DNA of 58,600 nucleotides from JBMDXB01 sp048594975. GTDB lineage: Bacteria; Acidobacteriota; Vicinamibacteria; Vicinamibacterales; 2-12-FULL-66-21. The DNA lies in assembly GCA_048594975.1 (NCBI GenBank), contig JBMDXQ010000100.1, forward strand, positions 1-58,600, written 5' to 3'. Of the stretch, positions 1 through 9,277 are shown in pieces. The first letter of the stretch is position 1; every line of letters begins with the position of its first letter. The notes beneath the pieces are model-generated. The model was not told where the DNA came from. It worked only from the letters and a program-made list of their open reading frames with translations, and searched no databases. Position numbers and translations under genes: made by a program.

Positions 1-1419
1 GCGGTTCGATTTCGTGCCGCGCGTCCGGATCGTGATCCACTGGTTGCGATTGCCGCCGTCGTTGCGAAACAGGTAGGCGGGGCCGTGGTTGGTGGTGAGG
101 ACGACATCAAGGTCGCCGTCCCTGTCGTAGTCGGCGTAGGCCGCGCCACGGGCGACGACGGGACGAGAGAAGTCGGCGCCAAGCGTGGCGGTGACGTGCT
201 CGAAGCGGCCCGCGCCAAGGTTTCGGAAGACGAGCGGCGACTGCCGGTACTGCACCTTGGGCTGAACCCGCCCGATTTCCTCCTCGATGTGACCGTTGGC
301 CGCGAGGATGTCCTGCCAGCCGTCGAGGTCGTAGTCGAAGAAGAACACTCCGAAGGCCAGATACAGCAGCGAGACGCGGCCAACCGTGGAGCGCGGCGCC
401 TCGTCGACAAACAGGCCTTTCCCCTCGTTGTGGTAGAGCCCGAGCATCTGGTTCGAGAAGTTGCCGACGAGCAGGTGCGGCCGGCCGGACCGATCGTAGT
501 CGGCGGCATCCACGCCCATCGCTCCGCGGGCGGTGCCTTCCTCGCTGTAGGCGACGCCGGCGCGCAGCCCGCCTTCCGTGAAGGTGCCGTTCTGGTTGTT
601 GCGATACAGCTTGTTCGGCTGCGTGTCGTTGGCGACGAAGAGGTCGGGCCAGCCGTCCACGTCGTAGTCGAGCACCGCGACGCCCAGCGACTTGCTCGTC
701 GGATCGGCGATCCCCGCCTTCTGGCTCGCGTCCTCGAACTTCCCGCCCCCGACGTTGCGATACAGCTTCGACGAGGTCCCCTTGTAGGACTCGGGCGTAC
801 AGTACGACTTGCTGACGCCGTCGAGCGAGCACCAGAGGTCGGTCTTCGGCGTCCACTGGACGTAATTGGCGACGAAGAGATCGAGCCGGCCGTCCTTGTC
901 GTAATCCAGCCACGCGGCGCTGGTGCCGAAGTCCGCGTTGGCCATGCCCGCCGCCTTCGTCACGTCCCTGAACTTCCCGCCCCCGAGATTCTGGAACAGG
1001 CGATCGCCTTCGAGCGCGGTCACGTAGAGGTCCTGCTTCCCGTCGTTGTCGTAATCGCCGGCGGCAACGCCCATGCCGTACAGCTCGACGTCCAGCCCGC
1101 TGCCCGGCGTGACGTTCGCGAACTTGCCGGTGCCGGTGTTCCGGTACAACGCGCTGAGCGACCGCCGTCCCGGCCGGGCCGTCCAGTCGCGGCTGTTGAC
1201 CAGGAAGATGTCGAGCCAGCCGTCACCGTCGAAGTCGAAGAAGGCGCCGCCGGATCCGAGCGTTTCCGGCAGCCACTTCTTTCCGGCGCGCCCGCTGTTG
1301 TGCGTGAACTTGACGCCCGCCGCCGCGGTCGCGTCGGTGAACGTCACGCCGCCGGATTGCGCGGCCGGCGAACCGGAGACCACGGCCGACACGAGCGCCA
1401 GGATCGCGAGTCTGTTCAT
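1..1419 (-). CDS. CRTAC1-type ASPIC/UnbV protein, C-terminus cut by window edge
   Basis: Secreted VCBS/FG-GAP beta-propeller protein of the CRTAC1 family; 473 codons are present and the C-terminal ASPIC/UnbV part runs off the left edge just after the motif GTKSNR. It starts MNRLAILALVSAVV, a signal peptide, then a propeller with repeated calcium-type loops such as DFDGDGWLD, DYDNDGKQD, DYDKDGRLD, DYDVDGWPD and DYDRDGDLD. A segment CSLDG...YCTPESY is shared almost unchanged with the second CRTAC1 protein at 9913-11655, so the two are paralogues. The ATG lies three bases after the stop of the upstream cytochrome gene (TAGGTCATG), so the two are almost certainly one operon. The biochemical role of bacterial CRTAC1 proteins is not established; polysaccharide or metal-ion binding at the cell surface is a guess. 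Confidence 0.88.
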   Translation of the reverse strand, partial: MNRLAILALVSAVVSGSPAAQSGGVTFTDATAAAGVKFTHNSGRAGKKWLPETLGSGGAFFDFDGDGWLDIFLVNSRDWTARPGRRSLSALYRNTGTGKFANVTPGSGLDVELYGMGVAAGDYDNDGKQDLYVTALEGDRLFQNLGGGKFRDVTKAAGMANADFGTSAAWLDYDKDGRLDLFVANYVQWTPKTDLWCSLDGVSKSYCTPESYKGTSSKLYRNVGGGKFEDASQKAGIADPTSKSLGVAVLDYDVDGWPDLFVANDTQPNKLYRNNQNGTFTEGGLRAGVAYSEEGTARGAMGVDAADYDRSGRPHLLVGNFSNQMLGLYHNEGKGLFVDEAPRSTVGRVSLLYLAFGVFFFDYDLDGWQDILAANGHIEEEIGRVQPKVQYRQSPLVFRNLGAGRFEHVTATLGADFSRPVVARGAAYADYDRDGDLDVVLTTNHGPAYLFRNDGGNRNQWITIRTRGTKSNR

Positions 1420-1422
1420 GAC

Positions 1423-4293
1423 CTAGTCGTTTCCGCCGATACGGGTGTTGGAGTTCGTGTGTCTCTTCGTCAGGATCGCGCCGGCGCGATCGTCCCCAGG
1501 CAGCGGCACGCTCTCGTGCTCGTGGATCTGCTGCCGCTCGTTGTTCTCTTCCGGCCGGGCCAGCCGCCGCTCGCCGGTGATGGCCTGCGCCGCTTCCTCG
1601 GCCTTGAAGCGCTGGAACAGCTGTTCCTCGCGCGCGGCCGCCTGCACGTTCCCCAGGCCACGGTGCGCCAGCATCGCCGTGTAGTGCAGCTGCACGTCCT
1701 CGGGGTCGATCGTGTAGACCTCGTCCAGCACCTGCAGCGATTCCTGGTACTCCCGCGACAGGAACAGAATGCGTGCGAGCTGGTTGAGCGCCACGCGGTC
1801 ACGCGGGTACTGCTGGACCACGCGGCGCAGCGAGGCGATGGCCGCGGGATAGTCGCCGTCGGCCTTCTCGATCATCGCCTTGAAGAAATGGACGCGCCCG
1901 AGCGTGGGATCGATGTCCAGCGCCTTCTGGATGTACGGCTTGGCCGCCTCGGTCTCCCCCTCCTGGATCAGCGCGCGCGCGACGTTGAGCCACCCGTCGG
2001 CGTAGCCCGGCTCCGCGTGCGTGACGGTCTTGAAGGCGTACTCGGCGCCCTTGAGATCGCCCTGCAGGAGCAGACCGATGCCCCAGTCGTTCCAGCGCTC
2101 GCGATCCGCCTTGCTCGCAACCGGCGTCCACTTCGTCGGCGTCGTTGCGTCGCCGACCGGCAGCGACACGGTGGCGGTGGCCAGCTCGATGATCGGCAGG
2201 GTCGGGATCTCGCCCTTGATCTCGCCGGACACGTTCGCCGGGACGTCCCTCCTGTCGAACGAGTACTCGAGGCTGTTCCAGGCCTTGCCGACGAGCGACG
2301 GGGCCTGGCCAGGCTTCGGCACGCCGGCGTAGGCGAACTGCGTGTAGTAGTGCGAGAACTTGCGGTAGTTCAGCTTTGCCGTGAACGTGATCGGCCCGCG
2401 CGCGTCCTTGGGGATGCGCAAGCGGTAGTGGGCGACGTCGGCGGCGCCGGGCGGGATGAGCCGCACATACTGCACGCTGCGCGCCTGCCACGCATTGCGC
2501 TTGTTGATCGGATTGCCCTTCCCGTCCAGCTGCAGCGCGCGATAGAAGTGGGCCCCCTCCTCCACGGGCCCCTTCCCGCCGTCTTCCACCATCCCGCTCC
2601 AGAAGATCACGCGGCCGTCGGCGTCCTTCCCCTGGAGCTCGAGCCACACGTCGAATGCATCGACGGTGCCGCCGGGGAAGAAGTGGCCGATGCGCACCGT
2701 GCGCACGACCACGTCGAGCCGCACCGTCGAGCCGGGCGCGAGGACTGGTTGCGCCTTGTCGAGCGGCGCAGCCACCTGGCCGACGTCGCGGATGACGATC
2801 GGCCCGTGCTGCTCCGCCTCCTCGCCGACCGCGAACCCGGTCATGAGCTGCGGCCCGTCCTGCGCGCGCCGGATCATCGGCGTCCTCTCGGACTTCTCGT
2901 CGATCGGCGAGGCGGCGAAGATGTCCACGCGGATGAAGCCGGACTGCAGGAAGTCCCGGGTGATCTTCATCTGCGCCTCGTCCTTGTTGACGAACGGCAG
3001 CGCGGTGTTGGCCGCCGGGAAGCGGTGGTTGTGGACCTTGCCGTCGGCGTGCCGTCCCGGGTCGTTCGAGTCGACGAGCGGCATGTGGCAGTCGACGCAG
3101 GTCAGCGGCTTCGGCGGGTAGTAGAACGAGCGCGCACCCTGGCCGGAGATGCCGCTCGCCTGCCAGTTGTCGTAGTCGTTGAAGCCGCGGAACCATCGGT
3201 AATCGTTCACCGGGACGTCGAGGTGGACCTTGTGGCACGCCGAGCAGTACTCCGCCGAGTCGAGGCGCATGAACGGTTTCATGAACGTACGGCGGTGCGG
3301 CTCGGGATTCAGGTAGGTCAGGAACCGGTCCATGGTGCGGACGAACGGGTTCCTGCTCGTCGCCAGCTCGTGCAGCGGCGGGTACTCGATGGTGAAACCG
3401 CCCTGCCCCATGCTCCCCTGGACGTGCGTGATCGAGTGGCACGACGTGCACGCCAGCCCGGCGCGCGCCTCCGGCGTGTCGATCTGCTCCTTGATCGGCC
3501 GCTCGAACCGCCCGTTGAAGAACACCGCGTGATCGTGGCAGCCCGCGCACCACTTGCTCGGCTGCGTGCCCGCCACCTCCTGCATGTACTCAACCGACTT
3601 CCGGTAGAACTGGTTGTTGAACGACGCGAAGTGGTGCGCCGAGCTGTTCCACTGGTCGAAGATGTCCTTGTGGCACTCGCCGCAGGTCTCCGAGTCCATG
3701 AAGAAGTTGGAGGGGATGATTCCGCCGACGTTGGTCTTCGCCGAGGAGGGGAAGAACGGCGAGCTCGGCCCGCCGCCCTCCTCGGCCATCGAGAGCGGCG
3801 CCGTCGGCGGGTTGACGATGCGGTGGTGCGGATCGGGATGTGCCCTGACGTAGATCGCAGCTGCGAGCGGCAGCACCGCCGCAAATGCTGCCGCGCCCTG
3901 TACGCCGACCCCGAAGCGGCGCGGAACACCGGCGCTGCGCGCCAGACGAATCGCGAACGGCAACAACGCCACGACGCCGAGCGCCGCGGTGGCGATGTGC
4001 GCCCACAGGAGCCAGCGGTACTCGAGCAGGTTGCCGACCGCCACCAGGTAGAGCGCGAAGGCGATGGACATGGCGAAGAGCACGGTGGCGGGCAACAGCG
4101 GCCGGCGAAGCGCGGGCGCGCGCGTGAGCAGGACGGCGAACCCCACCGCCAGCACCAGGCCGAGGACCAGGTGGGCGAGGACGTTCATCATGTAGAAGAT
4201 CGTCGGCGAGGCAAAGGCGGAGATGTATCCGGTGTTCAGCAGCAGGAGGACGAATCCGCCACCGACGGCTGCCTCGAGCGAGGGACGCTTCAT
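1423..4293 (-). CDS. Membrane-anchored pentaheme cytochrome c with C-terminal TPR repeats
   Basis: A 956-residue protein. About five hydrophobic segments lie in residues 11-150. An exported region follows with five CXXCH heme sites: CGECH (204-208), CAGCH (249-253), CTSCH (282-286), CSACH (350-354) and CVDCH (399-403). A beta-rich middle leads to TPR-like helices in about 760-900. The layout suggests an inner-membrane anchored periplasmic electron-transfer protein. I chose the ATG at 4293 because the hydrophobic N-terminus begins there and a GGAG lies 10 bases upstream; an in-frame extension to 4446 is arginine-rich and not protein-like. The gene is directly followed by the CRTAC1 gene. Heme attachment is secure from the motifs; the redox partner and substrate are unknown. 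Proteins of this shape are usually annotated simply as cytochrome c family or tetratricopeptide protein. Confidence 0.88.
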   Translation of the reverse strand: MKRPSLEAAVGGGFVLLLLNTGYISAFASPTIFYMMNVLAHLVLGLVLAVGFAVLLTRAPALRRPLLPATVLFAMSIAFALYLVAVGNLLEYRWLLWAHIATAALGVVALLPFAIRLARSAGVPRRFGVGVQGAAAFAAVLPLAAAIYVRAHPDPHHRIVNPPTAPLSMAEEGGGPSSPFFPSSAKTNVGGIIPSNFFMDSETCGECHKDIFDQWNSSAHHFASFNNQFYRKSVEYMQEVAGTQPSKWCAGCHDHAVFFNGRFERPIKEQIDTPEARAGLACTSCHSITHVQGSMGQGGFTIEYPPLHELATSRNPFVRTMDRFLTYLNPEPHRRTFMKPFMRLDSAEYCSACHKVHLDVPVNDYRWFRGFNDYDNWQASGISGQGARSFYYPPKPLTCVDCHMPLVDSNDPGRHADGKVHNHRFPAANTALPFVNKDEAQMKITRDFLQSGFIRVDIFAASPIDEKSERTPMIRRAQDGPQLMTGFAVGEEAEQHGPIVIRDVGQVAAPLDKAQPVLAPGSTVRLDVVVRTVRIGHFFPGGTVDAFDVWLELQGKDADGRVIFWSGMVEDGGKGPVEEGAHFYRALQLDGKGNPINKRNAWQARSVQYVRLIPPGAADVAHYRLRIPKDARGPITFTAKLNYRKFSHYYTQFAYAGVPKPGQAPSLVGKAWNSLEYSFDRRDVPANVSGEIKGEIPTLPIIELATATVSLPVGDATTPTKWTPVASKADRERWNDWGIGLLLQGDLKGAEYAFKTVTHAEPGYADGWLNVARALIQEGETEAAKPYIQKALDIDPTLGRVHFFKAMIEKADGDYPAAIASLRRVVQQYPRDRVALNQLARILFLSREYQESLQVLDEVYTIDPEDVQLHYTAMLAHRGLGNVQAAAREEQLFQRFKAEEAAQAITGERRLARPEENNERQQIHEHESVPLPGDDRAGAILTKRHTNSNTRIGGND

Positions 4294-4383
4294 GATTCCA
4301 AGACTCCGTGACCCGACGGCCGCGCGTCCGGTGCTGCGGGGAGAGGGGTCACCGGCCGCCGCAGCCGTCGGCACCGGTCGCGC

Positions 4384-4413
4384 ATTGTAGGTGTCACGAT
4401 ATTGACGGGGCAA
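4384..4413 (-). promoter_or_regulatory. Candidate sigma70 promoter for the cytochrome/CRTAC1 operon
   Basis: On the minus strand TTGCCC (4408-4413) is separated by 18 bases from TACAAT (4384-4389). A start near 4377 would give a leader of about 85 bases before the cytochrome ATG. The 165-base gap 4294-4458 holds nothing else that I can identify. Sequence inspection only. Confidence 0.4.
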
Positions 4414-4458
4414 TAATGTGTTCGGGTAATGCCCCGTTCGGCTCAATCGGCGGGCGCG

Positions 4459-5895
4459 TCAGCGGGTGGCCGCCGTCGAACGCAGCGTCTGCAGCAGCTT
4501 CCGCATCTCCATCACGATCCGGTCGTGTTTCGGGTCGTCCGCCAGGTTGTGCAGCTCGGCCGGGTCGTCCCGCTCGTTGTACAGCTGGCGTCCGCGCTTC
4601 CCATCGTCCCATTCGACATACCGCCACTCCTCGGTCCGCACGCTGTAGCCCATGAACCGTGTCTCCGGGGTTCCCCGGGTAACCTGCGTGAACGCCGGGC
4701 GATCCCATGCCGCCTTCGGGTCCTTCAGCAGCGGCGTCAATGAGCGGCCCTCGAGGCCTGCGGGTGGCGAGAGGCTGGCGAGCGCGGCAAGCGTCGGGTA
4801 CAGGTCCAGCAGTTCGACGGTCCGCGGCGACACGCCGCGCCCGACGCCGGGCCCGGCGATGACGAGCGGCGTCCGCGCGGAGCGCTCGAACAGCGACATC
4901 TTCATCCACTGCCCGAGCTCGCCGAGATGGTAGCCGTGGTCGCTGGCGAACACGACGATCGTGGTGCTGGAGAGGCCGAGACGGTCGAGCGTGTCGAGGA
5001 TGCGGCCCGCCTGCGCGTCGAGGAAGGTGATCGACGCGTAATACGCCTGGATCGAGCGGCGCAGCCCCTCCTCGGCGACCCCCCAGTTGGGCGGCCGCGT
5101 CCACAGCGCCGCCGCCGGCACGGCGGCAATCTGCTCGTCCGTGAAACGCGGAACGGTGATGGCCTCCAGCGGGTACATGCCGAAGTACTTCAGCGGTGCG
5201 ATGTACGGACAGTGCGGCCGGTAGAACCCGGCGGCGATGAAGAAGGGCCGGTCCTTGTGCTGCTCCAGCAGCGCGATCGTCTCGGTGGCGACCTTACCGT
5301 CGGTGTGCTGCTCGTCCGGTGCCGGCGACGCGTAGAAGGCGAGCGTGCTGCCCAACCCCCGCTTGGGAAGCAGGTTCGTGAGCACCGCTTCCTCGTCCTT
5401 GTCGATGCCTCGCGGGTTGACGACCGCGTCCCACGACGCCGGGTCGTCGAGCCCGCTCGTGCCAATCTGCCCGGGATTGCCGTAGTGGTAGATCTTGCCG
5501 ACCCGCGCCGCGACGTAACCGTTCCGCTTGAAGAGTTGCGGCAGCGTGACGACGTCCGGCACGGTCGTCCGGAAGTGGGTCTGCAGATCGTAGATGCGGG
5601 TGGTATCCGGCCGCAGGCCGGTCAGCATCGAGACGCGGCTCGGACTGCACAGCGGGAACTGGTTGTAGGTGCGATCGAAGCGCACGCCTCGCGCCGCGAG
5701 TCGATCCAGGTTCGGCGTTTTCACCAGCGGGTGGCCGTACATCCCCATGTCGTTGTTGAGATCGTCGGCCATGATCAGGAGCACGTTCGGCCGTCGAGCG
5801 GCGTCGCCGCGTCCCCCTGGCGTGACCTGTGCGCCGGCGGGTGCCGCGGACAGCAGGAGCGCGGCGAAGCCGATCGAGCGCGTGAAACGGGTCAT
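4459..5895 (-). CDS. Secreted sulfatase, iduronate-2-sulfatase-like
   Basis: A 478-residue type I sulfatase with signal peptide (MTRFTRSIGFAALLLSAAPAGA). The metal-binding MADD lies at 42-45 and the formylglycine motif CSPSR at 83-87, the cysteine being the residue converted to formylglycine. FASDHGYHLGE in the C-terminal half supplies further metal ligands. The closest recognisable subgroup is the iduronate-2-sulfatase/choline-sulfatase type (DLNNDMGMYGHP, VGKIYHYGNPG). It should remove sulfate esters from a sulfated glycan in the periplasm or outside the cell. Its ATG overlaps the stop of the upstream sulfatase by four bases (ATGA), so the two are translationally coupled. No dedicated maturase is visible in the window. 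Substrate not predictable from sequence. Confidence 0.9.
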   Translation of the reverse strand: MTRFTRSIGFAALLLSAAPAGAQVTPGGRGDAARRPNVLLIMADDLNNDMGMYGHPLVKTPNLDRLAARGVRFDRTYNQFPLCSPSRVSMLTGLRPDTTRIYDLQTHFRTTVPDVVTLPQLFKRNGYVAARVGKIYHYGNPGQIGTSGLDDPASWDAVVNPRGIDKDEEAVLTNLLPKRGLGSTLAFYASPAPDEQHTDGKVATETIALLEQHKDRPFFIAAGFYRPHCPYIAPLKYFGMYPLEAITVPRFTDEQIAAVPAAALWTRPPNWGVAEEGLRRSIQAYYASITFLDAQAGRILDTLDRLGLSSTTIVVFASDHGYHLGELGQWMKMSLFERSARTPLVIAGPGVGRGVSPRTVELLDLYPTLAALASLSPPAGLEGRSLTPLLKDPKAAWDRPAFTQVTRGTPETRFMGYSVRTEEWRYVEWDDGKRGRQLYNERDDPAELHNLADDPKHDRIVMEMRKLLQTLRSTAATR

Positions 5896-7628
5896 TGGCT
5901 GCCCTCCCGCGTGAACCGGGTGCGTGTCTCGACGCTTTCCTTGTAACCGTAGCGAATCGCCTTCGCGCGGATGGTCATCGGCCGGTCCACGAGGATCGGT
6001 CCGGTGTAGAGCCGCCAGCGCGGGCTGGGCCCTTCGTCGGTGGTGTAGCCGATCGATGCGCCTTGTGTGGGGACGTAGACCACGACCTCCGTCGGCTCCT
6101 TGAAGGCGCGGCTCTCGGGCCGGTCAGGGGCGTCGGTCGATCGCCGCGGCACGATATAGGGGCGCGCGGTCTCGGGTTGCATGCCGCCTGGCCACATGCG
6201 CTGGATCATCTCCGCCTCGTTCATCACGCCCTGGTCGCCGATGCCCGCCATCCAGCCGGCGACCGCCTGCCGCAGGCGCTCGAGCGTCGTCCCGTGCTCC
6301 GGCTGCCCGGCGAGGTTCTGGATCTGGTGCGGATCGGCGTGCGTGTCGTAGAGCTCCTCGACCGGCCGCGAGATGCGCATCCACAGTGCCGGGGGGCCGG
6401 AGAGCTGGCCGGCGGCCTGCAGCCGGAACCACTCCTGCATGATGTCGCTCTGATTGCGATAGATGATGTGCCCTGCGTAAGGCAGCTCGGGCTGGAAGTT
6501 GCGCAGGTAGAGGAACCGCGTGTCGCGCGCGGAGCGCATCATGTCGTACTCGATATCCATGCGGTCGCGCGCCGCGAAGACGTACGCGGGCTCGGGCGCC
6601 CTGCGCGGCCCGAGGAAGACGCGGCCGTGCATGTGCCCCGGGATCTCGACCCCGGCGAGCGCCAGCACCGTGGGCGCGAGATCGACGAAGCTGACCAGGC
6701 TGTCGTCCACGACGCCGCGCCCGAAGCCGTTGCCCAGGACGATCAGCGGCACGTGCAGGCCCGAGTCGTAAAGCGAGCGCTTCGCCCGGGGCACGCCGTC
6801 GCCGTGATCGCTCCAGAAGAAGACGATCGTGTTCGAAAGCAGGCCGTCAGTCTCGAGCTGCCCGAGGATCTGCGCGACCTGCGCGTCCATCTCGGCGATG
6901 TTGTCGTAGAGCCGTGCCAGCTCCCGGCGGACCAGCGGCGTGTCAGGGTAGTACGGCGGCAGCTGCACCTGCGCCGGATCCGTCACCAGCGGCTTGCCCT
7001 TGCGCGCCGGGCTCGACGGGAAGCTCTGGCTCTCGTGGGTGACGGTGATGTTGAACACGGAGAAGAACGGCTGGCCCGGATCGGGCCGGTTGCGCCAGTG
7101 CGCCTTCGCCCCCAAATCGTCCCAGATCGTGAAGGGCTCGCCGAATTGGTAGTCGGTCTTCGAGCGGTTGGACGTGAAATACCCCGCCCCGCGCAGGTAT
7201 TCCGGGAACGCCTTGACGTAGAACGGTGGCACTGCCAGGTACGGGCCGGGCAGTTCCGGCACCCGATCCTCCGTCGTCCGCATATGTTGCGCACCGATGG
7301 CGTTCTGGTGCATGCCGGTGATGATCGCGGCGCGGCTGGGGGCGCACACCGGCGCCGTGGTGAACGCGCGAGTGAAGCGGATGCCCTGCCTCGCGAGCCG
7401 GTCGATGGCCGGCGTGCGCGCGAGCGCATCGCCATAGGCGCCGAGCCGTGGGCTCATGTCCTCGGTGGAGATCCAGACGATGTTCGGCCGCCTCGGCCGG
7501 TCCGGCGCAGTCGCCTGCGCCTCAGGCTGCCGTTGAGCCGATGGCGCGTCCACGCCCGCGGTCACCGCCGACGCGAGGCCGAGCAGGAACGCACTCGCGA
7601 ACCGCGGCCAGAGCCTGGCGCGCCTCAT
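5892..7628 (-). CDS. Secreted sulfatase with C-terminal CHB_HEX-like domain
   Basis: A 578-residue sulfatase of the N-sulfoglucosamine sulfohydrolase (heparan N-sulfatase) type. After the signal peptide MRRARLWPRFASAFLLGLAS comes ISTEDMSPRLGAYGD (53-67), the metal site, and CAPSR (95-99), the formylglycine motif. FWSDHGDGVPRAKRSLYDSG is the second metal/sulfate region. The last 70 or so residues contain GASIGYTTD and MTIRAKAIRYGYKES, which resemble the small beta-sandwich at the C-terminus of chitobiase/hexosaminidase-type enzymes, a likely glycan-binding or stabilising domain. The ATG at 7628 begins the signal peptide; upstream in-frame sequence has no coding character. First gene of a two-gene operon with the sulfatase at 4459-5895. 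Confidence 0.87.
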   Translation of the reverse strand: MRRARLWPRFASAFLLGLASAVTAGVDAPSAQRQPEAQATAPDRPRRPNIVWISTEDMSPRLGAYGDALARTPAIDRLARQGIRFTRAFTTAPVCAPSRAAIITGMHQNAIGAQHMRTTEDRVPELPGPYLAVPPFYVKAFPEYLRGAGYFTSNRSKTDYQFGEPFTIWDDLGAKAHWRNRPDPGQPFFSVFNITVTHESQSFPSSPARKGKPLVTDPAQVQLPPYYPDTPLVRRELARLYDNIAEMDAQVAQILGQLETDGLLSNTIVFFWSDHGDGVPRAKRSLYDSGLHVPLIVLGNGFGRGVVDDSLVSFVDLAPTVLALAGVEIPGHMHGRVFLGPRRAPEPAYVFAARDRMDIEYDMMRSARDTRFLYLRNFQPELPYAGHIIYRNQSDIMQEWFRLQAAGQLSGPPALWMRISRPVEELYDTHADPHQIQNLAGQPEHGTTLERLRQAVAGWMAGIGDQGVMNEAEMIQRMWPGGMQPETARPYIVPRRSTDAPDRPESRAFKEPTEVVVYVPTQGASIGYTTDEGPSPRWRLYTGPILVDRPMTIRAKAIRYGYKESVETRTRFTREGSQ

Positions 7629-7727
7629 GATCGAGATGCGGTGAGACTCACCGCGAAGAGCAGGAACACACCCGGCCGGTCCATGAACGCACCTTCGGAA
7701 GACCCCGCGCGCCGCGGGCGGGGCCCT

Positions 7728-7756
7728 AAAGTAGCGCCATTCCGTCTCCCGTTCAA
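7728..7756 (-). promoter_or_regulatory. Candidate sigma70 promoter for the sulfatase operon
   Basis: On the minus strand TTGAAC (7751-7756), a 17-base spacer and TACTTT (7728-7733). A start near 7721 gives a leader of about 93 bases to the ATG at 7628. It sits in the divergent gap 7629-7881 between the sulfatases and the sensor kinase. I see no convincing operator palindrome in that gap. Confidence 0.4.
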
Positions 7757-7881
7757 CGTCAGGGATCTGCACGGCCCCCTCAACGGCGGAGCGCCAGCGC
7801 CGGACGGCGCGGCGCTGAGCCGTGCACGCGCATGTGTATCGACGCTCGCGGGCGCGCCCGCTCGTTGCAGGGTGTTCGGGT

Positions 7882-9252
7882 ATGCTTCCGGCTGTGCGCC
7901 GCGCACGCCCGACCAGGCGCTCTCCCACCCCGGCACTCCTGCTGGGCCTGCTGGTCACGCTGGGCGCCGTCGTCGCGGTCTCGTGGTACGTCAGCCGGCA
8001 GATCGACGGCCTCCGCACGCTGCAGATCGACCTCGCGGAACGAAACCGGAAGGACTCGCTGCAGCTGCTGCGCATCCAGAACGATCTGAACTCGCTCGCC
8101 CTGGCGATGCGCGACATGCTCGACGACGACTCCGGCTACCCGCTCACGGCCTGGCGGACGCAGTTCGATCGCATCCGCGCCGACCTGGAGGATGCGCTGC
8201 GTCTCGAGGAGCAGGTCGCCGTGGCCAGGCGCACGCCGGAGCAGAGCCGCTACCTGATTACCTCGACGGAGCAGTTCTGGGACGCGGTGAACCGGATGTT
8301 CGCGCTCGCGGCGCGCGGGCAGGAGGAGGAAGCGCGCGCGCAGATCCGGCTGTCGCTGCAGGCGCGGCAGGCGGCGCTGAGCACTGCGGTCGCCCGCCTG
8401 CTCGTGGAGAACAACGAGCGGGAAGAGCAGACGGCGCGCCGCATCCAGGACATCTACGACGACGTGCAGCGGCAGGTGCAGTGGTTCCTCGGCGGAACGC
8501 TGACCGTCATCCTGCTGACCAGCCTGTATCTGATCCGCTCGAACCGCCGCATCTTCGCGGAGCTGGAACTGCTCTCCGAGCGGCGCCGCGAAGTCGCGCA
8601 GGAGCTGATTGCCACGCGTGAAGCGACGCTGCAGCAGGTCTCACGCGAACTGCACGACGAGCTCGGTCAGGTGCTGACCGCCATGGGGTCGATGGTCGGC
8701 CGCATCGGCCGGCAGGTACCCGAGCATTCGCCGCTGCGGGCCGACCTGCAGGAGGTCCGCGAGATCGCGCAGACCACGCTCGAAAAGGTGCGGGCGCTCT
8801 CGCAGGCGCTCCACCCGTCGATGCTCGAAGAGGCGGGGCTCGAGAAGACGATCGAGTGGTACCTGTCCACCGTCGAGCGGCAGCTCGGCCTGAAGGTGGA
8901 GTACGACCGCACCGGCTCCGGCCCGCCGGTTAGCGATACGATAGGCATTCACGTGTACAGGGTGCTCCAGGAGGCGCTGAACAACGTCGCCCGCCACTCC
9001 GGTGCACACCATGCGTGGGTGCGGCTGCGACTCGACGAAGACGGCCTCCGGCTCGAGGTCGAGGACCACGGCACCGGCATCGCCAGCTCGCGCTACCGGC
9101 GCGGCCTCGGGATCGTCACGATGCGCGAGCGGGCGGAACTCGTGGGCGGGACGATCGAGCTCGATCGGGTGCCCGACGGGGGAACACTGGTACGACTGAA
9201 CATCCCGCGGGGGCACGCGACACTGCCAGCGGCGCTGGAGGGAAGCGGTTGA
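7882..9252 (+). CDS. NarL-family sensor histidine kinase
   Basis: A 456-residue membrane kinase. A transmembrane helix at about 18-37, a roughly 160-residue helical periplasmic sensor segment and a second transmembrane helix at about 201-219 precede the HisKA_3 dimerisation domain, whose motif RELHDELGQ carries the phosphorylated histidine (H258). The HATPase domain shows EALNNVARHSGA (N box) and GTGIASS/GLGIVTMRERAELVGG (G boxes). It should autophosphorylate and hand the phosphate to the LuxR-type regulator 25 bases downstream. The sensor domain matches no family I recognise, so the signal is unknown. Start ATG 7882 is preferred because the first helix follows directly; 7822 in the same frame is possible. 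Confidence 0.9.
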   Translation: MLPAVRRARPTRRSPTPALLLGLLVTLGAVVAVSWYVSRQIDGLRTLQIDLAERNRKDSLQLLRIQNDLNSLALAMRDMLDDDSGYPLTAWRTQFDRIRADLEDALRLEEQVAVARRTPEQSRYLITSTEQFWDAVNRMFALAARGQEEEARAQIRLSLQARQAALSTAVARLLVENNEREEQTARRIQDIYDDVQRQVQWFLGGTLTVILLTSLYLIRSNRRIFAELELLSERRREVAQELIATREATLQQVSRELHDELGQVLTAMGSMVGRIGRQVPEHSPLRADLQEVREIAQTTLEKVRALSQALHPSMLEEAGLEKTIEWYLSTVERQLGLKVEYDRTGSGPPVSDTIGIHVYRVLQEALNNVARHSGAHHAWVRLRLDEDGLRLEVEDHGTGIASSRYRRGLGIVTMRERAELVGGTIELDRVPDGGTLVRLNIPRGHATLPAALEGSG

Positions 9253-9277
9253 GCGCCGCCATTTCCGGGGGCGGACC

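Noticed and set aside
85..4311. A 1408-codon open frame on the plus strand
   Set aside because: It lies opposite the CRTAC1 and cytochrome genes, is extremely rich in Arg, Val, Glu and His without motifs, and is explained by high third-position GC on the other strand.
5895..8621. Long plus-strand frame opposite the sulfatase genes running into the kinase gene
   Set aside because: Composition is Arg/His-rich and motif-free; the minus-strand sulfatases carry CSPSR and CAPSR motifs and signal peptides.
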